Below, piece by piece: positions 1 to 7,739 of a DNA stretch of 64,000 nt (positions are counted from its first letter, which is position 1; the number at the start of each line of letters is the position of its first letter). The stretch is from CALABS01 sp050260775. Lineage in GTDB: Bacteria; Pseudomonadota; Alphaproteobacteria; Rhodospirillales; Magnetospirillaceae. Below the pieces are notes generated by a model. The model was given only the letters and a program-made list of their open reading frames with translations, searched no databases and had not been told where the DNA came from. A program made the translations under genes and the position numbers. The stretch lies in assembly GCA_050260775.1 (NCBI GenBank), contig JBLNCP010000056.1:1-64000 (forward strand). The letters are read 5' to 3'.

Positions 1-434
1 CGGGCCCGCGCCGCACCCGCCTGGTGGGTAGGGCCGCCCCGCTAACCCACCGACAACACCCGCTCGCCACGCCGCGCCGCCGCCACCCGGGGGGCGGCGG
101 CGCCAGTGCTGGCCCCGAACAGGCCAAGCGGCAGGGCGCGCAGACCGTCGTCGGCGTCGGCCACGGCCACCGCCTGCTCCAGGCGCTGGGCCAGCAGGGG
201 GATGTCGAAGACGTTGTCGCGCGATTGCGCCTCCTCCGCCGTCAGCAGATCGAACAGCAGGGTCGCCAGCCGGTGGCTGCCGAGCACCTGAGCGACGTGC
301 GTGTTGCGGGGACTGAGGCGGCTGCTGCCGCTGCCGTGGGCGAAGATCACCAGGCCGCGCGCCCGCATGGGCATTCGCAGCGCGCCGTGCAGACCCAAGG
401 GACCGATGGTCACGGAATGGACGCCGGCGTCCAT
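1..434 (-). pseudogene. Dienelactone hydrolase-like alpha/beta hydrolase, interrupted and cut by the window edge
   Basis: The ATG at 434 follows a good GGAGG site. The first 125 residues resemble small alpha/beta hydrolases of the dienelactone hydrolase type: an early FAHGSGSSR oxyanion stretch and a GASTGAAA nucleophile elbow where family members usually have G-x-S-x-G. An in-frame TAG at 42-44 ends the frame. Beyond it the same frame still reads RGGPTHQAGAA, which looks like the family's RGGRPDLAG stretch. I therefore read this as a gene with an internal stop, continuing off the window, rather than a short protein. A sequencing error at the TAG is the main alternative. A TTAAC element lies 56 nt upstream of the start. 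Confidence 0.5.
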
Positions 435-490
435 GGTGGGTCCTCCCCCTGCCCGTGTTGCCCCCATCTTCGGAGGCCGGCGGCCGGCCG

Positions 491-507
491 GCACTAATGC
501 AGGTTAA
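491..507 (-). promoter_or_regulatory. TTAAC-N5-TTAG element, copy 1
   Basis: Read on the minus strand the site is TTAAC-CTGCA-TTAGTGC. It points toward the hydrolase start at 434 with 56 nt between. Two very similar elements lie at 2312-2328 and 5682-5698 with matching orientation and spacing. The function is inferred; it may be an activator site or a promoter element. Confidence 0.4.
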
Positions 508-570
508 TGACCGCCATCGGGGATGCGCGCATGCCGGGGCAGACCGGGGCTGGGTTTGCGAGAGGGCCCG

Positions 571-1227
571 ATGATGTTCATGGACCGCGCCGATGCCGGA
601 CGCCAGTTGGCGGCGGCGCTCCTCCACCTGAAAGGGGAACAGCCGGTGGTGCTGGCCCTGCCCCGTGGCGGCGTGCCCGTGGCGTCCGAGGTGGCCAGGA
701 TCCTGCAGGCGCCGCTGGACCTGATGCTGGTGCGCAAGATCGGCGCGCCCGGGCACGAGGAATACGGGATCGGCGCGGTCGCCGACGGCGCCCAACCGGT
801 GGTGTGGATCGACCACGAGGCCGCCGCCCTGGTGGGAGCAAGCGACGCCTGGATCGACAGGCAGACGGCCCGCGAGCTGGGCGAGATCGAGCGGCGGCGA
901 ACCCTGTGGCTGGGCGGGCGCCCGCCCGTCGCGGTGGAACAGGCCACGGCCATCTTGGTCGATGACGGAATCGCCACCGGCGGCACCATGCGGGCGGCGC
1001 TCCGGTCGCTGCGCCGGCGCGCTCCCCGGCGGGTGGTGATGGCGGTGCCGGTGGCGCCGCCCGACACCCTGGCCGACCTGGAAGCCGAGGCGGACGAGAC
1101 CGTGTGCCTGTTCGCGCCGCCGCTCTTCCATGCCGTCGGGATGTTCTACGAGGACTTCCACCAATTGACCGACGACGAGGTGGCCGGCCTTCTCGAGGAA
1201 GCGGGATCCTTTGCCGCGGGACCCTAG
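571..1227 (+). CDS. Phosphoribosyltransferase family protein
   Basis: A 218-aa type I phosphoribosyltransferase fold. The PRPP-binding loop is clear at about residues 127-140 (AILVDDGIATGGTM), with the two acidic residues followed by a small, Thr-rich turn. The N-terminal LALPRGGVPVA stretch (about residues 28-38) is typical of a stand-alone family often found near dienelactone hydrolase-like genes. The substrate is not predictable, because these proteins rarely have a proven purine or pyrimidine role. The start at 571 has GAGAGGG just upstream; an ATG at 574 is equally possible. It is divergent from the decayed hydrolase. Its TAG stop overlaps the stop codon of the small convergent gene at 1224. 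Confidence 0.8.
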   Translation: MMFMDRADAGRQLAAALLHLKGEQPVVLALPRGGVPVASEVARILQAPLDLMLVRKIGAPGHEEYGIGAVADGAQPVVWIDHEAAALVGASDAWIDRQTARELGEIERRRTLWLGGRPPVAVEQATAILVDDGIATGGTMRAALRSLRRRAPRRVVMAVPVAPPDTLADLEAEADETVCLFAPPLFHAVGMFYEDFHQLTDDEVAGLLEEAGSFAAGP

Positions 1228-1388
1228 TCCGGCGACGGCTCCTCCCGTTCCACATCCGGCTCGTCGTCGCGGGTCGCCGGCTCGTCGAAGGCGGGCGGGG
1301 TCTGGTCGGGGTATTCCTCGGGCATCTCCTCGGGAGCCTGGTCGGGGATGTCGCGCGGGGGGCGCCGGGGGGGAGGCTGGATGGTCAT
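1224..1388 (-). CDS. Small acidic, proline-rich protein (54 aa), coupled to the Fnr-type regulator
   Basis: This 54-codon frame starts at an ATG whose last bases overlap the TGA of the upstream regulator gene (ATGA), so it is probably translationally coupled. A GGA-containing ribosome site also precedes it. The product is rich in Pro, Glu and Asp with a loose internal symmetry (PDQ-PEE-PEE-PDQ), has no hydrophobic segment and is likely disordered. I recognise no family. The overlap and acid-rich composition argue for a real gene, but the short length leaves doubt. Confidence 0.5.
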   Translation of the reverse strand: MTIQPPPRRPPRDIPDQAPEEMPEEYPDQTPPAFDEPATRDDEPDVEREEPSPD

Positions 1389-2170
1389 CGGCAAGCTTCC
1401 TGCAGGAAACCGGAGCCTTCATCGGGCGCCCATGGGCACATGGCGGGATCGATGCCGGCCACCTCGAACAGGCGGACCGGATCGAGGATCCGGAACAGGC
1501 CGTTGCCGTAATCGATGACGCCCTTGCTGCGGAGATCGCCCAGCATCCGGTTGGTATGGATCGGCGTCAGCCCGGTGGCATCGGCGATCAGCGGCTGGGT
1601 CAGGGGCAGACGCAATTCCTCGCCCCGCACGCTGGGGGCCCGGCGCCTCAGCCGGTAGAACAGCTCCAGCAGCAGGGCGGCGATCCGTTCCTGCGCGGTC
1701 TTGCGGCCGATGCTGGTGATGCGCTCGTAGGCCAGGTGCTCGTCGACCGAGAGCATGGCCGCCAGCCCGAGGGCGAACTCGGCATGATCGCGAGCGAAGG
1801 CGAACAGACGCCGCCGCGGGATCACGCACAGTTCGACGCGGTTGATGGCCTGGGCCCCGAACGTGGAGGCATGGCTGTTCGCGGTGAAGCCGACCAGGTC
1901 GCCGGGGATGGCGAACTGGATGATCTGGCGGCGGCCGTCCTCCAGGATCTCGTACAGGAACGCCCAGCCGTCGAGGATGTTGAACACCTCTTCCAGCGGC
2001 TCGCCCTGGCTGAAAAGGTCCTCGCCGGCCGCGACGCGGCGGGGCAGCTCGCGCATCTTTTCCAAACGCGGCAGCTCGGCGTCCGGCACGGTGCTGCACA
2101 TGCCGCGCGCCCGGATCGGGCAGGTGCGACAGCTCCGGCTCGGAATGACGATGGTGCCGGCTCCGACCAT
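1385..2170 (-). CDS. Crp/Fnr-family transcriptional regulator with FnrN-type cysteines
   Basis: 261-aa regulator with a cyclic-nucleotide-binding-like sensor domain (about 40-155) and a C-terminal winged helix. Cysteines at 14, 17 and 25 (C-x2-C-x7-C) plus C115 match the four ligands of an oxygen-labile [4Fe-4S] cluster in FnrN-type proteins, so it probably senses oxygen. The recognition helix (about 202-211, TPIHTNRML) lacks the E and S of E. coli FNR's E-x-x-S-R and keeps only the Arg, so its DNA target is probably not the standard TTGAT-N4-ATCAA box. I chose the ATG at 2170 (GGGG upstream) over a GTG at 2185. The small acidic gene at 1224 is coupled downstream. Confidence 0.85.
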   Translation of the reverse strand: MVGAGTIVIPSRSCRTCPIRARGMCSTVPDAELPRLEKMRELPRRVAAGEDLFSQGEPLEEVFNILDGWAFLYEILEDGRRQIIQFAIPGDLVGFTANSHASTFGAQAINRVELCVIPRRRLFAFARDHAEFALGLAAMLSVDEHLAYERITSIGRKTAQERIAALLLELFYRLRRRAPSVRGEELRLPLTQPLIADATGLTPIHTNRMLGDLRSKGVIDYGNGLFRILDPVRLFEVAGIDPAMCPWAPDEGSGFLQEACR

Positions 2171-2311
2171 GGAATCGCCCCACACTGGGATGACGCTTGC
2201 GAAGATATCGCCCCCGCGAAACCCCGGCGTAGACCGCTATTGGAGGTAGGAGCCCTCTGCGCTGCCTTTCGACCGAAAGCGACACCCCGGTCGATGCCGG
2301 CGGGATACGCC

Positions 2312-2328
2312 TTAACGTGGATTAGTGC
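2312..2328 (+). promoter_or_regulatory. TTAAC-N5-TTAG element, copy 2
   Basis: Reads TTAAC-GTGGA-TTAGTGC on the plus strand, 51 nt before the DUF1476 start at 2380 and 141 nt from the divergent Fnr-type gene. Fourteen of 17 bases match copy 1 or differ only in the spacer. Confidence 0.4.
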
Positions 2329-2379
2329 GATGCGGCGGCCGGGTGGCAGGCTTGATGCCCCACCGGCGAAAGGACGGAC

Positions 2380-2655
2380 ATGACCGGCTCGGCTTCCGAC
2401 GACGACCTCTTCCGGGTGCGGACGCGGCGCGACCGCCTGTTCGGATTGTGGGCGGCCCGCCAACTCGGCCTCGACGGCGGCAACGCGCTGGCCTACGCGG
2501 CCGAAATCACCGATGCCGACGCCGAAGGCGGCGAGCGGGGGATGATCGCCAAGGTGGTCGCCGACTTCCGGCGCGAACAGACGCTGGTCGATGCCGGCAC
2601 GGTCGAGCGCCAGCTGAAGGATTGCGAGAACCAGGCGCGACGCCCGCTGACCTAG
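2380..2655 (+). CDS. DUF1476 protein, F1-ATPase inhibitor zeta-like, short form
   Basis: 91 aa. The central stretch RRDRLFGLWAARQLGL followed by a YAAEI segment matches the alphaproteobacterial DUF1476 family, whose Paracoccus member (zeta) inhibits the F1Fo-ATPase. The usual first 15-20 residues of the family, which hold the inhibitory segment in zeta, are absent or divergent, so inhibitory activity is uncertain. The preceding AAAGGA provides a ribosome site. It converges on ppsA with 3 nt between stops. The TTAAC element upstream suggests co-regulation with pncA. Confidence 0.7.
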   Translation: MTGSASDDDLFRVRTRRDRLFGLWAARQLGLDGGNALAYAAEITDADAEGGERGMIAKVVADFRREQTLVDAGTVERQLKDCENQARRPLT

Positions 2656-2658
2656 GAA

Positions 2659-5049
2659 TCAGTCCTCGTCCTCCCCGCTCTCCTCGGCGTCGGCGACGCT
2701 CTTCTTCACGGCGAGGAAGCTGTCGGGAGTGACCGAGATCGAATCGATGCCGGCATCGACCAACAGGGCGGCGTAGGCCGGCCGGTTGCTGGGCGCCTGC
2801 CCGCAGAACCCCACCTTGCAGCCATGGGCATGGGCCCGCTCGATCAGCTCGCGGATGGACGTGGTGACCGCCTCGTCCTGCTCGTCGAACAGCGAGGCCA
2901 GGATCTCGGATTCGCGGTCGACCCCCAGGGTCAGCTGGGTGAGGTCGTTGCTGCCGATGGAGAAGCCGTCGAAACGCGCGGCGAAGCGGTGGGCGAGGAT
3001 GACGTTGGAGGGGATCTCGCACATCACGTAGACCTCGAGCCCGTCCTCGCCGCGGACCAGACCGTTCTCCGCCATCACCGCCAGCACGCGGTCGGCTTCC
3101 GCCGGGGTGCGGCAGAACGGGATCATCACCACCACGTTGGCCAGGCCCATCTCGCCGCGCACGCGGCGGATGGCGCGGCATTCCAGCGCGAAGCCCTGGC
3201 GATAGCCCTCGCTGTAGTAGCGGCAGGCTCCGCGCCAACCGATCATCGGATTCTCCTCCTTGGGCTCGAACGCGGCGCCGCCGATCAGCGCGGCATACTC
3301 GTTGGTCTTGAAGTCGCTCATCCGCACGATCACCGGGTTGGGGTGGTGGGCGGCGGCGATGCGGGCGATGCCCTCGGCCAGACGGTCGACGAAATAGGCC
3401 GATTTGTCGGCGTAGCCCCGGGTAAGCTCGGCCACCTGCGCGCGCGCCTGCGGGGCGAGACGATCGAAGTGAACCAGCGCCAGCGGGTGGATGCGGATCA
3501 GGTTGGCGATGATGAATTCCATCCGCGCCAGGCCGACGCCGTCGGCCGGCAGCCGCCACCAGCGCAGGGCGGCGGCGGGATTGGCCAGGTTCAGCATCAC
3601 CTTGGTCTGCGTCGGGGGGATGGCCCCCAGATCGAGCTCGACGCTCTCCACCGTGGCGGCGCCGTCGGTGACGAAGCCGCGATCGCCCTCGGCGCAGGAC
3701 ACGGTGATCATCCGCCCGTCGTCGACGGCCTTGGTCCCCGTCCCGGTGCCCACCACCGCCGGCACGCCCAGTTCACGGCTGACGATGGCGGCATGCGAGG
3801 TGCGCCCGCCGTGGTCGGTGACGATGGCGGCGGCCCGCTTCATCACCGGCACCCAATCGGGGTCGGTGGCCTCGGCGACCAGGATGGCCCCGCTCGGGAA
3901 GCGGTCGCTTTCCGCCGGGCTGGCCAGCCGGCAGGCCTTGCCCACCGCCGCCGCCTCCCCGACCGCGATGCCCTCGGCCAGGCGCGGGCCCGCCCCGGTC
4001 ACGCGGTAGCTGCGCAAGGCGCCGGCCTCGCGGCGGGACTGCACCGTTTCGGGGCGGGCCTGGACGATGTAGAGCCGCCCGGTCTCGCCGTCCTTGGCCC
4101 ATTCCAGATCCATGGGACAGCCGTAATGGCGCTCGACGGCGACGGCCCAGCGGGCCAGGGCGAGCACCTCGGCGTCGGCCAGCACCAGCCGGCGCCGTTC
4201 GTCAGGCGTCGTCGCCTCCAACCGGGTATGGCCGCCGGCGCCATAGACCAGCTTGTGACGCTTGTCACCGGCGGCGCGGGCGATGATGGGGACCACTTCG
4301 GGCCGGTCCAGCAGCGGCTTGAACACCACGTACTCGTCGGGATCGACCGTGCCCTGCACCACCGTCTCGCCGAGCCCCCAGGCGCCGTTGATCAGGACGG
4401 TGCCGGGAAAGCCGGTCTCGGTATCGATGGTGAACATCACCCCGGCCGAGGCCTTGTCGGACCGCACCATCTTCTGCACGCCGACCGAGAGGGCGACCTT
4501 CATGTGGTCGAAGGCGTGGACCTCGCGGTAGGTGATGGCGCGGTCGGTGAACAGCGAGGCGAAGCAACGGCGACAGGCATCGACCAGGGCCTCCTCGCCC
4601 CGGACGTTGAGGAAGGTTTCCTGCTGCCCGGCGAAGCTCGCTTCGGGCAGGTCCTCGGCGGTGGCGCTGGAGCGCACGGCGACGTCGGGGGCGGCGCGGC
4701 CGAGGCGCCGGCCCAGGTCAGCGTAGAAGCGGCGGACCGCCTGCAGCACCGCCGCGGGCATGACAGCTTTGACGATCAGGTGGCGGATCTCCTCGCCGGC
4801 AGCGTGCAGCGGCATCCGCCCGTCGCGATGGGCGGCCAGACGCTCGGCGATGGGCGGCCCGAGCTCGTTCTCGGACAGGAACAGGCGGTAGGCGGCGGCC
4901 GTCAGCGCGAAGCCCGGCGGCACCTCGATGCCGGCCCCGGCGAGGGTGGACAGCATCTCCCCTAGCGAGGCGTTCTTGCCGCCGACCTGGGCAACATCGG
5001 TTCTGCGGACCTCATCCAGCCAGCGAACCAGGATCTCGCCGTGTTCCAT
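2659..5049 (-). CDS. ppsA: Phosphoenolpyruvate synthase
   Basis: 796 aa, the usual length for PpsA, which converts pyruvate, ATP and water to PEP, AMP and phosphate in gluconeogenesis. The domain order is canonical: an N-terminal ATP-grasp/PPDK-N domain (about 17-335), a swivelling phosphohistidine domain with the catalytic His419 in GGRTSHA, and a C-terminal PEP-binding barrel (about 480-790) ending near the catalytic Cys of KVGFCGQAPSN. The acidic tail is DAEESGEDED. The ATG at 5049 follows GGAGGAG. It lies 21 nt downstream of a hypothetical gene on the same strand and is probably cotranscribed with it. Confidence 0.95.
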   Translation of the reverse strand: MEHGEILVRWLDEVRRTDVAQVGGKNASLGEMLSTLAGAGIEVPPGFALTAAAYRLFLSENELGPPIAERLAAHRDGRMPLHAAGEEIRHLIVKAVMPAAVLQAVRRFYADLGRRLGRAAPDVAVRSSATAEDLPEASFAGQQETFLNVRGEEALVDACRRCFASLFTDRAITYREVHAFDHMKVALSVGVQKMVRSDKASAGVMFTIDTETGFPGTVLINGAWGLGETVVQGTVDPDEYVVFKPLLDRPEVVPIIARAAGDKRHKLVYGAGGHTRLEATTPDERRRLVLADAEVLALARWAVAVERHYGCPMDLEWAKDGETGRLYIVQARPETVQSRREAGALRSYRVTGAGPRLAEGIAVGEAAAVGKACRLASPAESDRFPSGAILVAEATDPDWVPVMKRAAAIVTDHGGRTSHAAIVSRELGVPAVVGTGTGTKAVDDGRMITVSCAEGDRGFVTDGAATVESVELDLGAIPPTQTKVMLNLANPAAALRWWRLPADGVGLARMEFIIANLIRIHPLALVHFDRLAPQARAQVAELTRGYADKSAYFVDRLAEGIARIAAAHHPNPVIVRMSDFKTNEYAALIGGAAFEPKEENPMIGWRGACRYYSEGYRQGFALECRAIRRVRGEMGLANVVVMIPFCRTPAEADRVLAVMAENGLVRGEDGLEVYVMCEIPSNVILAHRFAARFDGFSIGSNDLTQLTLGVDRESEILASLFDEQDEAVTTSIRELIERAHAHGCKVGFCGQAPSNRPAYAALLVDAGIDSISVTPDSFLAVKKSVADAEESGEDED

Positions 5050-5070
5050 GGGCCACTCCTCCGCACCCGG

Positions 5071-5631
5071 TCACAGGCGTTCGACGTTGAGGTCACGCCG
5101 CCGACGGCCGGTCTCACCGGGCCGCCGGAAGTCCCAGACCAGCTCGGGCAGGCGCCGCTCCGGCACCGGGGCCTCGTTCGCGAACCAACGCTCCATCTCC
5201 TGGAGGGTGTGGGCGGCGGCGCCCCAGTAGGTCTTGGCCAGCCACAGCGGCAGGAGCATCGGTGTAGGCGGCAAGGTCATGGCCGGGGCCTCGGTTTCCC
5301 CGGCCTCGCCCTCGGAGCGGGGACCGGGGATCACGTCCGAGATCTCGCCCGCGACCTCGACCAGCTGCCTGCGGTGCTTGAGGTATTCCTCGCGATAGGA
5401 GACCACCACCTCCTCGGGCACCCCGTCGGCGCGCATCCTGGCGCTCACGTCCTCGATGGCGAGGTCCGCCGCCTCGTCGGGCCATTTGCCGTCAGAGATC
5501 TCCTTGGACATCGCCGCGAAGGTCTGGGTGGCGAGCTGATCATAGAACCGCTCCCAATGCCGGGGGTCGCGCAGCCACCGCATCCATTCCACGCGCTCCC
5601 TGGCCCGTCCTGCTCCGGCTCTCCTGGACAT
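5071..5631 (-). CDS. Conserved-looking hypothetical protein upstream of ppsA
   Basis: 186 aa, no family recognised. The start at 5631 has a strong GGAGGG; the longer frame to 5655 lacks one. The protein is mainly soluble and charged, with an Arg-rich start, a mid-region rich in Glu/Asp and one moderately hydrophobic patch (PTPMLLPLWLAKTYWGAA, about 130-150) that could be a membrane-associated helix. It precedes ppsA by 21 nt on the same strand, which suggests one operon, but nothing in the sequence assigns it a metabolic role. Confidence 0.6.
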   Translation of the reverse strand: MSRRAGAGRARERVEWMRWLRDPRHWERFYDQLATQTFAAMSKEISDGKWPDEAADLAIEDVSARMRADGVPEEVVVSYREEYLKHRRQLVEVAGEISDVIPGPRSEGEAGETEAPAMTLPPTPMLLPLWLAKTYWGAAAHTLQEMERWFANEAPVPERRLPELVWDFRRPGETGRRRRDLNVERL

Positions 5632-5681
5632 GGTGCCCTCCGCCAAAAGCCGCATCCTGCCCCCGCGGAAAGCGGCGCGGC

Positions 5682-5698
5682 TTAACCTAGTTTAGGTC
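5682..5698 (+). promoter_or_regulatory. TTAAC-N5-TTAG element, copy 3
   Basis: Reads TTAAC-CTAGT-TTAGGTC, 56 nt before the pncA start and 50 nt from the divergent hypothetical gene. It also contains a CCTA-GTT-TAGG dyad. See copies at 491-507 and 2312-2328. Confidence 0.4.
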
Positions 5699-5754
5699 CG
5701 GCGCGGCAGGCTTCGGCAGACTCGCGGAGGATCACCCCGTTCGAGGAAGGGGTC

Positions 5755-6390
5755 ATGGAGATCTGCCGCACCGACGTCCTGCTGGTGGTCGACATCCAGA
5801 ACGATTTCTGCCCCGGCGGCGCCCTGCCGGTGATCCGGGGCGACGAGGTGGTGGCCCCCATCCTGCGTCTGGCCCACGCGTTCGAGCACGTCCTGCTGAC
5901 CCAGGACTGGCACCCGGCGGACCATGCCTCCTTCGCCAGCGCGCACCCGGGCCGCCAGCCCTTCGAGATCGTCGACATGCCCTACGGCGAACAGCGCCTG
6001 TGGCCCGACCACTGCGTCCAGGGCACCCGCGGCGCCGAGTTCCATCCGTCGTTCACGTTGCCCAAGGCCGAACTGGTAATCCGCAAGGGGTTCCGCCGCG
6101 ACATCGATTCCTACTCCGCCTTCGTCGAGAACGACCGCACCACCCCCACCGGCCTGACCGGCTATCTGCGTGAGCGAGGGTTCACTCGCGTGTTTCTCGC
6201 CGGCCTGGCCACCGATTATTGCGTGCGCTATTCGGCCATCGACGCGCGCCATCACGGCTTCGCGGTGATGGTGATCGAGGATGCCTGCCGCCCCATCGGC
6301 ACCGGCCAGGCTTACCTGCGCGCCATGGACGAGGTGCGGGCGGTCGGCGCCGTCCTGATCCAGGAAGCCCAGATCGCGGTGCCGGCCTGA
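5755..6390 (+). CDS. pncA: Nicotinamidase (isochorismatase superfamily)
   Basis: 211 aa, close to the standard nicotinamidase length. It hydrolyses nicotinamide to nicotinate for NAD recycling. The catalytic triad is visible as D13 (VVDIQNDF), K111 (VIRKGF) and C156 (ATDYCV). The metal site is D51-x-H53 (DWH) together with H86 (WPDHC). The start is preceded by GAGGAAGGGG. It is divergent from the ppsA operon and carries the TTAAC element 56 nt upstream. Isochorismatase is unlikely given the full metal site. Confidence 0.92.
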   Translation: MEICRTDVLLVVDIQNDFCPGGALPVIRGDEVVAPILRLAHAFEHVLLTQDWHPADHASFASAHPGRQPFEIVDMPYGEQRLWPDHCVQGTRGAEFHPSFTLPKAELVIRKGFRRDIDSYSAFVENDRTTPTGLTGYLRERGFTRVFLAGLATDYCVRYSAIDARHHGFAVMVIEDACRPIGTGQAYLRAMDEVRAVGAVLIQEAQIAVPA

Positions 6391-6512
6391 CCACCCGGTG
6401 CCGGCCCGGCACGGACGACGCAGCCGGGCCTCCCCCTTGTCGGCCGCCCCCGGTGCCGCCAAATGCCTGACGAATTGGCGCGCTCACAGGTCAGGCAGAA
6501 GGAGGCTCCACG

Positions 6513-7013
6513 GTGAACAGAGGCGACGTATCCACCGGCCCGACGGGCCGGCGAGACCGGATGATCCAGGAACATGTGCACGACCCCTACCGTATGCGCC
6601 GGAAGCCGGAGGGGCCGCTGGCGTGCCCGCGCTGCAGCGCCGTCTACGACGACGGCCGCTGGCGCTGGGCCGAGCACGCCCCGGCCGGCATGGCCGAGGA
6701 GGTCTGTCCGGCCTGCCGCCGGATCGCCGACGACTGCCCCGCCGGCATCATCGAGATCGAGGGAATGTTCGCGGAAGCCCACCGCGAGGAAATCCGGGGC
6801 CTGCTGCGCAACGAGGCCGAGGCCGAGGCGCGCGAGCATCCCATGAACCGGGTGCTGGCCATGGTCACGCACGACGGCGGGATGAAGGTCACCACCACCG
6901 ACCTCCATCTTGCCCGGCGCCTGGGCGAAGCGCTTCACCGCGCCTTCCACGGCGAGCTGAGCCTCGATTACGCCAAGGAGGAATACCTGCTCCGGGTCCG
7001 CTGGGTGCGGTAG
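6513..7013 (+). CDS. BCAM0308-family zinc-ribbon protein
   Basis: 166 aa starting at GTG with GGAGG 8 nt upstream. Two CPxC pairs (C38/C41 and C65/C68) form a probable zinc ribbon. The N-terminal DPYRMRRKPEGPLACP and a C-terminal alpha/beta segment with repeated charged helices match what I know as the BCAM0308 family. Members often accompany anaerobic or low-oxygen stress genes; their biochemical role is unknown. It stands alone, about 120 nt after pncA and 190 nt before marR. Confidence 0.7.
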   Translation: MNRGDVSTGPTGRRDRMIQEHVHDPYRMRRKPEGPLACPRCSAVYDDGRWRWAEHAPAGMAEEVCPACRRIADDCPAGIIEIEGMFAEAHREEIRGLLRNEAEAEAREHPMNRVLAMVTHDGGMKVTTTDLHLARRLGEALHRAFHGELSLDYAKEEYLLRVRWVR

Positions 7014-7142
7014 GCGCCGGCGCCTCCCCACCCGCCAGGCCGTCGATTCTCCGCCCGAATTTCGCCGGCCGAGTCCGGCCGAGAACCTCGCGCGGCCTTC
7101 TTGCAGATGGCGGCATGCCGGTCTTCCAGACAATTTCGCCGA

Positions 7143-7164
7143 CCATCAATACGCGAATTGATGG
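7143..7164. promoter_or_regulatory. Palindromic operator upstream of marR
   Basis: A perfect 8-bp inverted repeat, CCATCAAT-N6-ATTGATGG, ends 5 nt before the TTGACA at 7170. Its size suits a MarR dimer, so autoregulation of the marR-RND operon is inferred. Confidence 0.55.
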
Positions 7165-7169
7165 CCGCC

Positions 7170-7200
7170 TTGACAAACCGCACCCTGAGCGTGCTTGTTA
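7170..7200 (+). promoter_or_regulatory. Probable sigma-70 promoter of the marR-RND operon
   Basis: A perfect -35 TTGACA (7170-7175) is followed by AT-rich TTGTTATAA. With TTGTTA (7195-7200) as -10 the spacer is 19 nt. Transcription would then start near 7206, at the ATG itself, so the message could be leaderless. No ribosome site precedes that ATG. Confidence 0.4.
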
Positions 7201-7205
7201 TAAGC

Positions 7206-7739
7206 ATGCGCATAGAAAACACCTTTGGCTTTCTGACCCACGACGTGGCCCGGCTGATGGGCAAGCGGTTCGACCAGCTTGCCGGCAGCCTTGGCCTGTC
7301 GCGGGCCCAGGCCAAGGCCATCGCCTACCTGATCCGCAACGAGGGCATCAACCAGGCAGGGCTTGCCGAACTTCTCGACGTCGAGCCGATCAGCCTGACC
7401 CGCCTGCTCGACCGGATGGAGGCGGCTGGCTGGATCGAGCGGCGGCCGCATCCGGCCGACCGCCGCGCCCGGTGCGTCTACGTCACGGACAAGGTGCGCC
7501 CGGTATTCGCGCGCATCCGTGAGATTGCCGCGCAGGTTCGCGCCCAGGCCCTCGCCGGCCTGTCGGACCAGGAGGCCGCGCAACTGACGGCCCTCATGGA
7601 GCGGGTGCACGCAAACCTGTCGGACCGCGAGTGCCCCGCCCAAGAGGCCGCCTGTTTATGTTCACACGGCGAGGAAGAGGCCGGGCCGTCGGCCCGTCCC
7701 TCTCGCCGTCCCCGCCCACCCCGCCGTTCGGATTCATGA
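7206..7739 (+). CDS. MarR-family transcriptional regulator
   Basis: 177 aa. The winged helix (about 33-98) is typical of MarR: LSRAQAKAIAYL, the recognition helix PISLTRLLDRMEAAGWIER and the wing HPADRRARCVYVT with its D-R-R-A motif. It probably represses the RND pump genes that follow, responding to a small ligand or to oxidation. The C-terminal extension after about 140 is Cys-, Pro- and Arg-rich (CPAQEAACLC), which is unusual. I chose the start at 7206 because the conserved N-terminal helix begins there; longer frames run through the operator. The stop overlaps the adaptor start (ATGA). Confidence 0.85.
   Translation: MRIENTFGFLTHDVARLMGKRFDQLAGSLGLSRAQAKAIAYLIRNEGINQAGLAELLDVEPISLTRLLDRMEAAGWIERRPHPADRRARCVYVTDKVRPVFARIREIAAQVRAQALAGLSDQEAAQLTALMERVHANLSDRECPAQEAACLCSHGEEEAGPSARPSRRPRPPRRSDS

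Noticed and set aside
491..507. CtrA binding site
   Set aside because: The TTAA and TTAG words are 6 nt apart, not the 7 of the CtrA consensus, in all three copies, and the second word is TTAG.
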